Made by a program: the position numbers and the translations under genes. A DNA stretch of 64,000 nucleotides, from NCBI GenBank assembly GCA_014773175.1, contig VXCM01001437.1, forward strand, positions 224,824 through 288,823, in the 5' to 3' direction. Below the pieces are notes generated by a model. It was not told the origin of the DNA and ran no database searches. It was given only the letters and a program-made list of their open reading frames with translations. Origin of the DNA: Lucifuga dentata (Eukaryota > Chordata > Actinopteri > Ophidiiformes > Bythitidae). Below are positions 23,180 to 35,290 of this stretch, one piece after another (the first letter of the stretch is position 1; every line of letters starts with the position of its first letter).

Positions 23180-24074
23180 GATTGTACTACTAAGTTGCAC
23201 ATTTTCTGTATGGGCGAGTCTTAGTTAACCCTGTTTCTAGCTGTAGATGGCAGCTGACAAATAGGAGCTAGTGGAGGCTTAAATATAGCTAACAGTGATG
23301 TGAATATTAGAAACTGTGATTATTATGGGTTGATCGTGTTGCTCCTGCTAAATGTATAAATAGAAAAAAGTGTATTTTCATAATATATCAACCATAATAT
23401 CATGATATGGTGATATATGTCAGGGCTGTGTGTGAGTCAATCTGTTTGGATTTCATCTACCACCTACAGGCCAAAAAATGATATTGCAACACTAAGTTCC
23501 ACATTGTTGTTGTTCCTAATATGTGGCAAATGGAAACCATATTTAATGGAAAGTAAAATTATACAAGTCCAAAGACTTAAAAGCAATTTTACTGATAAGA
23601 AAGTAGTATGACCTCAGCTTTCCCTTTAACACTGGGTCAAGTTTCATCTTCTAGCTACCTTGTCCCTCTGTAAATTGTTTTGAAAGAAATAATGACCTTC
23701 AGGGTTTCCGAATGGTCTTACCTGAGCAGCATCTTGTTTCTTTGCTCACAGGCATCTTTCAGTGTCAGAGCAGGTTGTGTCAGGGATTCTGACAGAAACC
23801 CCAAACTGCTTAATGAACACAGAAAATCCACAGGGCATGTTACTAAGAGCACTATAGGGCAGCTATGGCACTCAAATCTCCTCCTTGCTCTGTCTAAGAG
23901 CATTATTTCAGCTCTTTCTAATGCACTCTGGGGCTCAAATGGACTGACCTGACCCTGAACCCTGACTGTAACCATCCTATTCTTTCAACTCTCCCTATGG
24001 AACCACAACAAAGAAATCCTGCTTTGAAAGTCACAACTCAAAGTCTCCCAAAGCCTTCAAGATCGCTGATGCTC

Positions 24075-24137
24075 AGACAAAATTCTGTGATGCTGTAGAT
24101 TTTTATGATTTTCACATAATTTCACAGAATTTTGTCT
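24075..24137. repeat. Perfect 16-bp inverted repeat
   Basis: Arms 24075-24090 (AGACAAAATTCTGTGA) and 24122-24137 are exact reverse complements around a 31-nt loop. Confidence 0.85.
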
Positions 24138-24149
24138 CTCCTACAAAAT

Positions 24150-24196
24150 AGTTTTGTTTTTGTTTTTTTGTTTGTTTGTTTGTTTGTTTGTTTTTG
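24150..24196. repeat. (TTTG)n tract
   Basis: Irregular then regular TTTG units. Confidence 0.85.
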
Positions 24197-24529
24197 TCAT
24201 TACTTTGCTACCCAGTGTTGCAGAGCTGATGTCGCAGTATTTGATATCAATAAAAAAGTTTCACCTGAAGTGTTGCTCCTGTTGTGTGAATGGTACAGCC
24301 AGCCACACCCAAATCATCAGCCATCACAAAGCAGAAGATTATTTTTCACATACTGTGAAACAAGATGCTGTTTTTTCAGATGTCTTGAAGTCAAATTTGG
24401 CATTCTGCTGGCATAGTTTTACTTGATATAAATATGACTAAGACTAGCTAACTAATGTATGGTAATTGTGTTGTTCAATGTTACATAGCTAGCCCAGCAT
24501 ACTTCTTCCTGTTTAGATTTTCTTGCTGC

Positions 24530-24690
24530 CATGCCCAGACATTTCTGACTAATGAGTAAAGCAAGCATTTTCACATATTTTCATTGCAATTGCATTGTAA
24601 TTTTTTCTGAGGAACAAAACCAAAACAGGCAGTAAATGCAACATTTTAATAATTTAGTCCCCGATTCAGAACAGAGTAAAGGAAACTCAC
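24530..24690. mobile_element. Dispersed repeat family C, right-end fragment
   Basis: Matches the right half of the copies at 18385-19165 and 37875-38350: 'CAGACATTTCTGACTAATGAG', 'TTTTCACAT', 'ACAGGCAGTAAATGCA', 'CCGATTCAGAACAGAG'. The left half is missing or too decayed to see. Confidence 0.55.
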
Positions 24691-27600
24691 ACTTGAAAAG
24701 GTTCTTAGCCATGAAGTGCCACTCAGCCTCACATTGCATTGTGGCTGTTAGTGTAAACTGCCTTATTAAACTGTCTGTTTACTGTACATAAGTGGAGTAA
24801 GTGTACGAAGATGATGGCTCATGATGCTGAGAGTGTTTCACAGCATTTTCAAAAACATGTGATGCTCATTAAACATGCATGCTTTGGCTATTAAATCACA
24901 AGCCTACCAAAATCAGCCATTTGATTTTTGTTTAAATTATGCATTGCAGAAACAACAATTTAAGAAGGTAATTTCAACATTGAGCACCATATTTTTTTTC
25001 ATAAAACCTGTGAAAAAATACAATCAGATTATTTTAGTTATTTCTGATTCCCCAAAGTTTCCACAATTTTTCTAGAAACTGAAATAAAACAAGACAAAAT
25101 AAGTTTTTTTGATTGTAGTAAAAAAATTAAAATAAAATAAAATAAAACCCAATAAATAAAAATTTAAAATGAGGCCATTACGAGTGAGTTACTAACACCA
25201 ATTACTAAAATTGAAGAAAGTAACACTTGATTCTAGAGAATTCTTCCACGCTTGCTTATCATGCCTGATTATTCATTTTTAAAGAGTCCTTTGTTCTTGC
25301 TCTTCAAAGACTTTTAAATTGTGCAGTTTGGAGGGCATCATTTGACAAGGCAGAAAAAAAATTGAATTTCTGAAGCAAAAGTGTATAGATCTGCTTTGAA
25401 AATTAATAAATTTCAAAGGAAAATTTAAATTCAGTCACCATTAATTTAAAACAATACATATCAAATTCTTTATGACTAGTTTTAGGTTGGATAGTGCTTT
25501 GTAGCTAAATTTTTCTGCTAATTTTGAGAAGTCTTATGAGATCATTTTCACTTTACCCCACTGGCAGATTTTTCTTAATGAGACTCAAAAGTTTCCCAGT
25601 AGGATATTTTACAATTTTTGTAGGGATTTTTTTTTCTTTTCTTTTCTCATTCTATGAATCAGTGTATGGTCCAGCTAGAAATTTTGATTTGTGTGATTCA
25701 AGTATTATCATTTTCCTCACCCATTAGTCTGTCTGACATAGTACCAGATCCACATAAAGCTATACATTTCAGGTCTGGGGTTTCTTATACCTCCTGATAA
25801 GAGATTAAATCTGTTTTGCACTTGAGGGCATTCTGATGACTTCTGCACTGTGCACCAACGTATTTGCCCCTGTTCTATGGGTTACTCTCCTGAGAGGCAG
25901 AGCACCAGCTGTCCTCAGCCAATCATCCATCATTTTGTCCTCTGAGTGCAGATGCAGGGAAAGAGCAATGAGCAGAAAATCCGATCTATCAGCCTCCGGA
26001 AGCAATGAGGCAGAGTTCAACTTGGTAATGAATTTAGGCCAACAACAACAGGTTTCTCTGCAACTCACTCATAATGGCCTCACTTTAAATTTTCATTTAT
26101 TATGTTTTGGCTCATTTTTCACTCGCATCGTCTGAAACTGCTCTGCACTAGTTTTCACATTTTATTTATGTAAAGCACTTTGATGAGAGAAAGGATTATC
26201 TTTTACGGACTATTGTACCTATTTTACACATCAATATATGTCTTTTGGACATAGGGAGCATTGTTCAGCATATGAACAACAATGCATAAAGGCTTTTGTG
26301 GCTGTAGAGGGTGCTGTGCAGAGAAACTGCCCTCTATGACATCACAAGGGTTACTTCCTGTTGGAGCTGAACACTAAAATTTCACGTTTTTGACAGAAAT
26401 TGATATTTTATTCTACCGAGGTGGCATTAAATTGATAGCCAATATATTAATAATGTGACAAATTGCTATTACCCAGAATTGTCTTTTCACTGTTGCAGAT
26501 GACATGGTATTATTTGGCATGTACTATTTAAGGAAGCAGCCAGCTGAGGACCCGCTAGGCCTGTCTTCACCATGATGTGTCAATATCATGGTCACTAATT
26601 TGGATTATTTGAAATAAATACCTAAATTTTGGGACTGAACATGAAAAGTCATTTGCATACAATGATGGACTGAGAAAGAGGTACATGGGTGATGACTCCT
26701 GTGCTTTTATGAGGCTTTTCCATGTGATGAAGGAGCCTCCTCTTCAGCCAGCCTGAGAGCATTTCAGCAATGAGGGTAAATCATTCAAGGCACCTTCATC
26801 ACAGTAGAAAGGAGCAGTTTCTTTTTAAATAAAAAACATTTTTAGTATGGATATGGGCTCATTCATCCTCTGGTGTGTGGAAAATGTTGGCCTTTTGAAA
26901 CCGATTCCACAGACTTCAGACTTTTATCTTTTTTTACTGCAGCTCAGCTGTCAGGGGGACTGCCCGATATGACTTTAATCAGCAAATTGAAAAGGTGTAA
27001 CCAGCTTATTAGAAAAAGGCTCTCACACACTATAGAGGAGTGCTTGAGCTAGGAGGTGTTCATAAAGAACTGAATATAATGTACTTTGCTCTATTGTAGA
27101 TTTATATGTATTTATTCAGCTCTTAACTCTGATGCAGCCCTTAAAAGTTCCTCAGTTAGACTAATTAGAGCTGTGCTGGCTTATCCCTTTGACTATTGTG
27201 CTGGTTATGGAGGCTTGCCGACTGGGACACACTATTTCTCACACAGTAAGCATCTTATTTTCCCCAGATATCACTGCTGATATAGCTGTAATGGGAGCAA
27301 CAGTAAAGTATTAGTGGTTATATTCTTAATTGCCTCCAGTTTGTGAGGCATCTTGCCCAATAACATGCTGTGAGAGACTAAAAAATAAAAGCAAGTATGC
27401 CACAGTCACGACCATTTCCACACATGCTGCTTTTTAATTCCCCATTTAATAAGCACTGATGTGAAACAAATCCAGAAATGATAATTACACAGCAAAAATC
27501 CCCTACTAGAAACAAGCAAAATATTTTTTCATTGAGTGAAGTTTTCTAGTTTCTACCAGTACATCAAAATTAAAAATGGATTAATTAGTTTTCTTGAAAC

Positions 27601-28499
27601 TAGACAGTCAAAGCTAATTACTATCAGACCTTAAAGATTCAGATTTAATCCTGTTAACTTCATATGAGGAAATAATGCGTTAGAAATTCAATTTAAAGGT
27701 ATTTAAACCTCTTTTCATTTTTTTGTCCTATAACTAAGCTTATTTCAGAGTTAATGTCTTAAAACAAGACTGAGTGAATGCAAAGTTCCCAAAAATGGAT
27801 CACATAACAATGGAGGAATTTTCTAGATTCCAGTGCAGCAATCTGCTTGATTCTCTTGTCGTCCATGGTCCTGACACTCATTTCTAAAATATTCCTGAAA
27901 TAAGTCCATTTGAAGTGGAAGCAGGATTAAATAAATTTACTGCAATCTTCAGATTGGTCTCATTCTTGAAACTTGCAAAGTCATTTTGTTTCCTTTAAAA
28001 GATGTTTGGAATATTAATGCAATAGCCATCAATTGTTTCTAGTCAGCTCTTTAAAACATATTGAATATATCACTAAATCAAATGAAAAAAAATTAATAAT
28101 CCAGCAAGTATGCTTTCCTTGGAGGAAAAAAAAGGACTAAATCATTTTTAAAAAATAACAACTTGACACTTTTTTAAAGTCCTGTTTCTTAGTGTATAAT
28201 TTGAAAAAAAAAAAAAAAAAAANTAAAAAAAAAAAAAAAAAAAACTTCAAAGGCACACTTTCATTTGATAATAAAATAAAAGTGATTTTCAGGATAATAG
28301 ACTAAGCGTACATGTTTAATGAGCTTTACCTGCTCTGAATTTAATATGGTATAAAACACTACACCATCCTAAAAAAACGTTCTTGAATTCCTGTTTTTTG
28401 CCTCATATATCCCAACATTCCCTATACTTTAAACTTGACTGCACCACCTGTGCTATAACTATTACAGTCTTTTATATTTACATGTCTTTAGGTATTCAA
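24691..28499. other. No gene recognised
   Basis: Mostly AT-rich with A/T runs, including a poly-A with N at 28205-28244. The parts 25830-26060 and 26700-27000 are less AT-rich and free of recognised repeats, so they could be conserved non-coding DNA. Sequence alone does not decide. Confidence 0.45.
28205..28244. repeat. Poly-A with N
   Basis: A homopolymer with an N at 28223. Confidence 0.9.
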
Positions 28500-28945
28500 G
28501 GGGCTGAAATTTTGCTTGAACCCGACATGCATAAATTAATCTTCAAAAAAAAGCTACCCAACCTGAAAGAGACCTGAGGACAGTCAGACCCAATCCAAAA
28601 TAGCCCAATGATAATTAGCCTCCATCCACAATGTGGTTGACCTGAATAGATCCAAACAGAGAGAGAACATCAACACTGGCACGATGAGCCACCAAATAAC
28701 GAGCAGCTTCTCCTCCACTCTTCATCACGCTTTCCATCTCACCTCAAAATGATGCACCATGTGATCAGAGCTGATAAGGAGTCTTGGGTCCACTCAGATC
28801 CACTCGGATATAAAACATATTGACACGCAGACCTGAGAGCCAAGGCAATATCTCAGGACCCGACCTGACTCAATTATATTAATATAATTTGGATCCAACC
28901 CAACTCAGGGTCAGATTGGGTCTCGGTTCCAAGGAACTGAAATAT
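28500..28945. repeat. Dispersed repeat family B, copy 2
   Basis: Same order of shared words as 7973-8455, including 'CCACAATGTGGTTGACCTGAA', 'GAGAGAACATCAACAC', 'GATCAGAGCTGATAAGGA' and 'TTCCAAGGAACTGA'. Both copies are in the same orientation. Class unassigned. Confidence 0.6.
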
Positions 28946-28964
28946 ACTGTGAAGAACTGCATTT

Positions 28965-29075
28965 TGGACTGTGGGAGGATACTAAAAAACCCAAAGAAAA
29001 TGCATGCAAACATGATTAGAACATGAAGCCTCTACACAGAAACAAAATGTAAATCTGTGTCCTTCTGGCTGTGGC
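28965..29075 (-). mobile_element. Decayed SINE body fragment, minus strand
   Basis: 'TTGGACTGTGGGAGGA', 'AAAATGCATGCAAACAT', 'GAACATGAAGC' and 'CACAGAAAC' are the reverse complement of the conserved fish tRNA-SINE body (the 'tttcctcccacagtccaa' region). The SINE at 30715-30990 shows that body in the forward direction. The tRNA-like head is not visible. Confidence 0.5.
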
Positions 29076-30714
29076 AGCCCTGCTACATCTGACCCTTCCT
29101 TAATATATAATACCAACTCAATTTCTGACTGTGAGAGCACCTGGATTTGAGAAACCTAAATGTTTTCAGAGGCATTTTCATCAGCTTTATGTACTAGAAA
29201 CTGGGAAGGGGAGAGTGGGGATTGGAGGGAGACTGGCATTATTTCACCACAGCCACCTGTGTCAGGTGGTGACGGATGGAGGACAGTTGCACTCCTTCTC
29301 CCTGCTGAGAGCCATCCCACCTGACTCATTTGCTTGACCTTGGCAACAGAGTCACCGTGACTCTGAATGTGGATGTAAGCACCCTCGGGAGACAGCCTAA
29401 CTACTGCATTCACTAATCCACTCTAAGAATCCTCTACCACTGCCTCCCCACGGCCGGCTCATTAGAAGGGGTTGTTTTTGCCCGTGTTGACAGGTTCTGC
29501 AGCATGTGAGCTGGGCATAAGTTAACAAAGAAAAACATTGTTAGGCATTGTACAAATGAGTGCATGCGTTGTCACAGCTTCTTGTTTTCTGTGCTGTAGT
29601 TGATTAAGCAAGATCTGACCTCGTTACCAAACCTGTGATTGGAATTATCTTCAATTCCAATCTTTTGAGTTTACTTTTAAATTCTGTATTCTTTTATCCC
29701 TACGTTTTTATCCAAGAGGAATTAGATCATTTGTAATAGCTCATACTTGCTAATTAAAATCTGTGCCATTGCTACGTCTTCATATCATACAATGATGGAA
29801 AGTAGACATCCATAAATCATCCCAGAAGAATAGATTAATCTAAAGCTTTCTACTTTCCTCCCAAGCCATTTTGCAGTATGAGAGAACAAAGCCCCTCCTG
29901 ATGATATGTCCATGGAAACAGTTTGTATCCCTGCAGACCTGCATGCTAATTAGCTAGATGTTAGCTGTCTCTCTCTGGCATATGGCACATTAAGATTAAA
30001 TATGCATGCATGGGTTTGATACTTATGCAATGTCTTTTAAGATGCAACACCTGCTTGTTGGGAGAGAAAAGTAAATGAAGGAAATTGGGCAAAGTGACAA
30101 AGTGATACAATATTAAACTTAAAACTAGGAAACTTTCTTGAGTTTCAGGCAAATTATTTTTTCACAAGATTCTGATAAAGTTATCATCTATAATCAACAT
30201 AAAAATGACAACCTCTGCTAGCTAAGGAGATTCCTAGTGTATCTGGCAGTCATTGTTACAGGATAGATTGCCTGTTTCCATTTTATAAGTGATACTACAT
30301 CAGAATCTTGTCTCTTTTATCTAATGAATGAGAAAAGTTTTGATCATAGAAAATTAAAGTTTTTTTTATTATTTGAAGATCATTGTTTTGTGATGACAAC
30401 ATAATTATTGCATAGTCGTGAGAAAACAAAACTTGACTTTGCCTCTCCAGCTTTTCCTGATGTTCTCTTTCCTTCATTTTTTCATCTTCTTTGCTGTCAC
30501 AATTTTGTGACATAGCATTCTAAAACTGTTTCTAAAACTGTTCAAATGAGTTAAATCATTTTCTGTAGTGAACTGTTGGCAGCAGGAACTGAAATTATAC
30601 ATTGTTGGTGCTAGTAGGGCCAATTAGGCAAAGCATCAAGGCTATGCATCAGTCTAACAGCTATGTTTCAGTGTTAAGTTGATGTAAAATGACTTTATCG
30701 ACTCTCTCCAGTAC
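29076..30714. other. No gene recognised
   Basis: The part 29156-29413 is open on the minus strand (NAVVRLSPEGAYIHIQ...) with a possible donor AG/GTGGGA. There is no good acceptor and no recognised domain. Confidence 0.4.
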
Positions 30715-30990
30715 ACATGGTTGCTCAGTAGTTAGCCCTGTCCCCTCAAAGCAAGTAGGTTCTGGGTTTGAATCTGGCTCAGCCTGTCAAAGTGAGGTTT
30801 GCGTGTTCTTCCTGGCTGCTACGATTTCCTCCCACAGTCCAAAGACATGCAAGTTAGGTGAAACACTTAATGTCTGGTAACCCTGTGACACGCAGTCTGC
30901 AGGACGTACCGTGTCCCGCCCAGCGAACTCTGAGACAGGTGGGTATCAAAAATGGATGGGTGTAAAGATGGATGGATAGAAGGATGGAGG
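30715..30990 (+). mobile_element. tRNA-derived SINE, decayed
   Basis: The head has a tRNA-like layout: 'TTGCTCAGTAGTTAGC' as an A-box region and 'GGTTCTGGGTTTGAATCTGG' with a mutated B box. The body carries the typical fish SINE words 'TTTGCGTGTTCTTCC', 'CCTCCCACAGTCCAAAGACA' and 'ATGCAAGTTAGGTGAA'. The tail is rich in ATGGATGGATA. The order and the GGAT tail identify the family type. Sequence decay suggests it is old and inactive. Confidence 0.75.
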
Positions 30991-31924
30991 GAAGGTTTCT
31001 TCTCCAGTCTGTTTAGCTATTAAGCTCCTCTGGTTGAAAACAATAAATGGTTGTGATAGCCGCACCGCTGCACGCCATAGCTACAACCACTGTCGCCTAG
31101 CAACCATTTCCATATGCATTTATTTTTGTGTTTATTCATTTGTGTTATTTTGTTGGCCTGCTTGATTTCATTTGCATATAAAAGAAGCACTGCTTTAACT
31201 TTCTCATTCATTTAACTTAGCCAACCTGAATCAGAATAATCTGTATGTGCTTGTCAATAATTCAGCAGCGTTACAGCAGGGTATTGTGTATCGCTACAGG
31301 AGGCAGCTGGAAACCATTTCAAGCTGTTCGTTATGGGACTTGCTTGGTTTGTTAGGAAGAGAACACACCCATTAAAGTATTCACTTGCTGAATGACACAA
31401 ATACGCTTGTGGCGCAATGGAAGAAGAAGAGCTTGTTGGTTTCTTGTTGTTGAGCATTGTGTGCTGCTGGGAGCCATGTGCCGGTGATGAAAGTACAGGC
31501 ATTGTCTGTTCTGCCCCCGGCGTGAACATTTCCCTCACCACATAGATCCAGGCATGGCTTAATATCTCCCCTCCGCAGCTTTTGATCCTGCTATGTAAGC
31601 AATGCAACAAGGGAAAAATCCCTGCTGCGAATGTGAAAATACTGAGAACCGGTGGTTTTTTAATGACTGCAGAATGCAAAGAGTTTCCAGGTGGGCAATT
31701 ACCCTATGGTCACCAAACAAACTTTAGCTGCTGTGTGTCTAATGTACTGTCAATCCAAATATCCAAATGCTCTTGCGCTGTTATTTAGTCCTATTTAGCA
31801 ATTGAAATGTATCTCTAATCAATAAGGATTACATAGCAGCAAATGAGAAATCTGCACTGTTTAAAAATCCGAGGAAAATTCCTCTTCAAGACAGTTATTG
31901 CAGCTCAGCACATAGTGAAAAAAA
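30991..31924. other. No gene recognised; unique-looking block
   Basis: Free of recognised repeats and moderately GC-richer. A 141-codon minus-strand frame (31254-31679) has no known motif, no signal peptide and no good splice sites, so I do not call it a gene. Confidence 0.4.
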
Positions 31925-32060
31925 AAAGTGCAAAACTACCTGAAGACAAATGTTTCGATATCTTCATCAGTGTTTTAGGAATATCAAAATCCCCACCTTT
32001 TATATAGGTCAGAGTGAGGTCACCTGGTCTAAAAACCTAATCATGTGACCAGAAGCCACG
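31925..32060. mobile_element. Retrotransposon-type fragment
   Basis: 'GTGCAAAACTACCTGAAGAC', 'TTTCGATATCTTCATCAGTG' and 'GGTCACCTGGTCTAAAAACC' resemble a motif widespread in fish retroelement remnants, where 'cgtttcg' and 'tcatcag' words sit close together. The fragment is short and the class is unassigned. Confidence 0.3.
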
Positions 32061-32505
32061 CCTAATGTTGTTTTTGTGTATTTGCATTAGCATTAACGGC
32101 AGCATTACTATATACAACAATAACATTGTGGCTTTACCGGTTCATAATAACATTCTATTATGATTTGTAAAGTGTTTTGGGTGTAACTGATCTCTAGGCA
32201 CATGCACGTCACCATGATCACATTTATCCTTCTTCAATAAATCACCTAAAGAAAAATCATAAAGAAAGCTATGTTATAAGAAAAGGGAGATACAACTAAG
32301 GTAAGTGTGGAAACTATAGTGTGTACTCCAAGGAGCAAACACTGTCATCTGTTGAATTCTGACACTATTCAGCATTGTACACTGACCTTTGACCTCTGGG
32401 GTTCAGATAAATAACCCCAAGTTGCTTTAGGACACAGAACTGGAAAGTCTGCAACAAACCTGCCAGTTTGATGAGAAAACTCAAAGGGAAAATACTGTTT
32501 TCTGA

Positions 32506-32512
32506 TGTGTGT

Positions 32513-32572
<60 letters not shown>
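32506..32572. repeat. (GT)n microsatellite
   Basis: GT run of about 67 bases with one A interruption. Confidence 0.95.
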
Positions 32573-32573
<1 letters not shown>

Positions 32574-33137
32574 ACTTTGACCCTGGCTGCAGTCAAAGCA
32601 ATGCATTTTGGGATTGTCTTTCAATGATGTGACAAAATTAAGTAACAGCAACAACGTGTTATGGTGTTTGTGTCATGACTTTGTGAGTGTGATGCTGTCC
32701 ACCGTGCACGCCAGCAGTCGTATGATCAGTGCGTCATAATAGCAGTGTCAATGATAACACAAATATTTTTCATAGCAAACTTACAAAAATAATGGTTAAA
32801 TGATTAGAACTAATAAGCTTACGTATAACACACAAGCCACGTTAGGTTTTTGTAACGTATGTACATTATTTTAGAGGAATCTAAAATGGAATTGGGCCTT
32901 TGACAGTTCTAGCACTGAGCCATGTTTGAATCGGCTGCATCTACTGAATGTACTGTAATCTCTGTAAAACCCCCTATGCCCAGCGCTGTAATTACAGCTG
33001 CTTAACTTATCTGCAATATGCAAACAAGCTCATCTTGATTGCTTGTAACGATCATCACTTTCCACTTAACTAAACTGGTATAATCTGCTTTTCAGATGTT
33101 TGTCATCCAGTAAAAAAAAACACAGAGATTTTGTATC

Positions 33138-33160
33138 TGCACTAAATAAAAAGTAAACGC

Positions 33161-33197
<37 letters not shown>

Positions 33198-33227
33198 TAA
33201 CATNTGCACTAAATAAAAAGTAAACGC

Positions 33228-33264
<37 letters not shown>

Positions 33265-33270
33265 TAACAT
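33138..33270. repeat. Exact 66-base duplication around an N
   Basis: 33138-33203 and 33205-33270 are identical, including their GT tract, with one N (33204) between them. Probably unmerged contig ends rather than a true duplication. Confidence 0.85.
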
Positions 33271-33387
33271 GCTGAGGAAAATTATTGGAGGTTGGATCTA
33301 CCAGAAGCCTCATTAGATGGTATGAAGTGTGTTTAAGCACTTTTGAATAAATCATATGTAAAAACTGTGAAATTCAAACATTTACTT

Positions 33388-33413
33388 CACACACACACAC
33401 ACACACACACACA
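33388..33413. repeat. (CA)n microsatellite
   Basis: CA run of about 26 bases. Confidence 0.9.
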
Positions 33414-34378
33414 AAGCAGAGTCACAGTAGTGCACTTTTAGAGTAAGTGTGGTCATAATGAGATGACAGCCAATGCTCAGATCCCTCTGGGCCGTTTAAG
33501 CAGAATTAAATGACCATCACTGCCCTCCTACATCAGCTTAATAGCAGGGATTTTTTCATGCACTTAACCCCTGTGAGTTTTCAGCATGTTGATAAATAGG
33601 AGTCCAGCAGAATAGCAACATGTCGGTGAGGATGCTGTGCTGGATGCTGAGTAAGTACGAAGCAGGTCTTATGCTTTTCTTAATGTAGTTGCTCTACTTG
33701 AGCCACCTCGGATAATCTTTCTCCGGCGAATTACTGTTACAAAGTCAGCAGCCAAAATGTTGGAGGAGCAGGTTTGAGAAGGAGTTCAGATCTGTAGCAG
33801 GGCTAAAGAAAATCGCTAAGGTGAACAACCCCAGGGCAATCTTTGAACTTGCTGATTGATTGGTTTTTATTTTGTGTAATGCCCAAATGGGCTTGTAGGC
33901 AGGGTTTGCACTTTTTTGTTTTCAGCTCGGTACAAAAATAAATACCAGTTGATTGAGGTTGGTACACAGCTCGCTACCTTCATATTTTCAGCAAAGTGCC
34001 TCCATGCGTGATCATCTAATATCAAACTTCTCCATCTTCACAAAGATGGATTTGCCTACTGTGTATTTCTGCCAGTGTTTTATTTTTTTCTGGTCAGTTT
34101 GATGTCTAGATGCTCAATATGCACATTTTCATTTTCAGGGTGTGCCAGAATACCAGCTTATGTGCAGCCCTGCTTATAAGACACCAAGGGCGGGATTCAT
34201 AAAACACAGTGCCAGGCTGAACTTCAGCTTGGGGTTTCCTCTGTCAAAGAAATTCCGTTTAAATGTTTAGATGGGTCTTCACAAAAAGAGCCACACTGTT
34301 ACTTCTAAGTTTACTGGCAAATAGGAGACTTCAACACAATGCAGAACAGATGGAAGAGAGTCTGAAAGGGTGCATTCC

Positions 34379-35290
34379 AACTTATTTGATCGCTTCTCGC
34401 TCCTTGCTCCTCACGTGACCCAGATACTAATCAGGTCCATCATCTTTAAAGACGTTCCAAAGCACTTATTTCTGTTCTGAGGATGGAGGAGTGAGGATGG
34501 AGGAGGCTCTCAGGAGGAGACGTGAGTGAGGAAACACAAGACGGTCCTATGCAGAGGTCTGTTACCTAACAGTCACACCCCTTTACTGGAAGTCTGTTTC
34601 TGATTGGACAGATCTGTTACAGCTGTTCCGATACACTGACCCCGCATCTTAATATAACCTCATCATGAGTTTCATCAAACATGTGAACAGAAAAATAACA
34701 GCAACATCTCAGGTGTCAAATTCCTCCGATTACTGATGTTTAATTTTGTCTGATTGATCATCTTTTTAAAACGACTGCATGTGTGTTTAATGCAGTGTGG
34801 AATGATAAAGAAACATAAAAAAATAAAACAACCCATATATATCACAACCAGTTGTATTGATCTGTTCCAACAATGTCCATGTAAATGTTTAATAAAACAT
34901 AGAAAAGTTCACTAATGTTGATAAACTTTATATTTTAACTCTGACAGTGAAACACACTTAGAAATGTGTTGATCTGTAGATTATAAAGTCAGATTGTTCT
35001 GCATATTTGTCAAACTGTTCATGTTAATTGTTACAGTAATAATAAGAGAAGAATATTTCATTATTTTATCATCTTGAAGAAACTAAAACACAGCAGCTTC
35101 AAGCTGATCAGCTGTGACAAGTCATGTTGCTTCAGATGATGCTTGAGGAGCAAGGATGTTTCATTTTTCTTAAATCGTCATTTCTTTTCCTCGTGTCTTT
35201 TCCTCGCATCTTCAGGGGGCGGGACTAAGACACGAGGAAAAGATGCAAGTGAGGGAAACGTGGAAACAAAATAAGAACTTGGAACGCACC
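34379..35290. mobile_element. Non-autonomous element E with GGTGCRTTCCAA ends
   Basis: The left end GGTGCATTCCAACTTATTT is mirrored by the right end, which finishes AAGAACTTGGAACGCACC. Near the ends, 'CTCCTTGCTCCTCACGT' and 'AGGAGACGTGAGTGAGGAAA' on the left, and 'TTTTCCTCGTGTCTTTTCC' and 'ACACGAGGAAAAGATGCA' on the right, form further local inverted repeats. No transposase frame is seen. The wording 'ggtgcgttccaa' is common at the ends of fish MITEs. Class not assigned. Confidence 0.6.

Larger units (their letters stand above)
21960..24529. other. No gene recognised
   Basis: Contains a poly-T at 23147-23173, the inverted repeat at 24075-24137 and a TTTG tract at about 24150-24196. The part 23690-23960 is open on both strands and begins after an acceptor-like CTTTGCTCACAG, but no domain is recognised. 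Confidence 0.45.
32061..34378. other. No firm gene; microsatellites and a possible first exon
   Basis: Holds GT/CA tracts at 32506-32572, 33164-33196, 33232-33263 and 33388-33413. It also holds an ATG-to-donor segment at 33620-33650, described under findings. Nothing else is recognised. Confidence 0.45.

Noticed and set aside
29156..29413. Minus-strand frame NAVVRLSPEGAYIHIQ... with a possible donor
   Set aside because: Composition looks protein-like, but there is no usable acceptor and no family match that I recognise.
31254..31679. 141-codon minus-strand frame
   Set aside because: No recognisable domain, no start or splice context, and a frame of this length can occur by chance in 64 kb.
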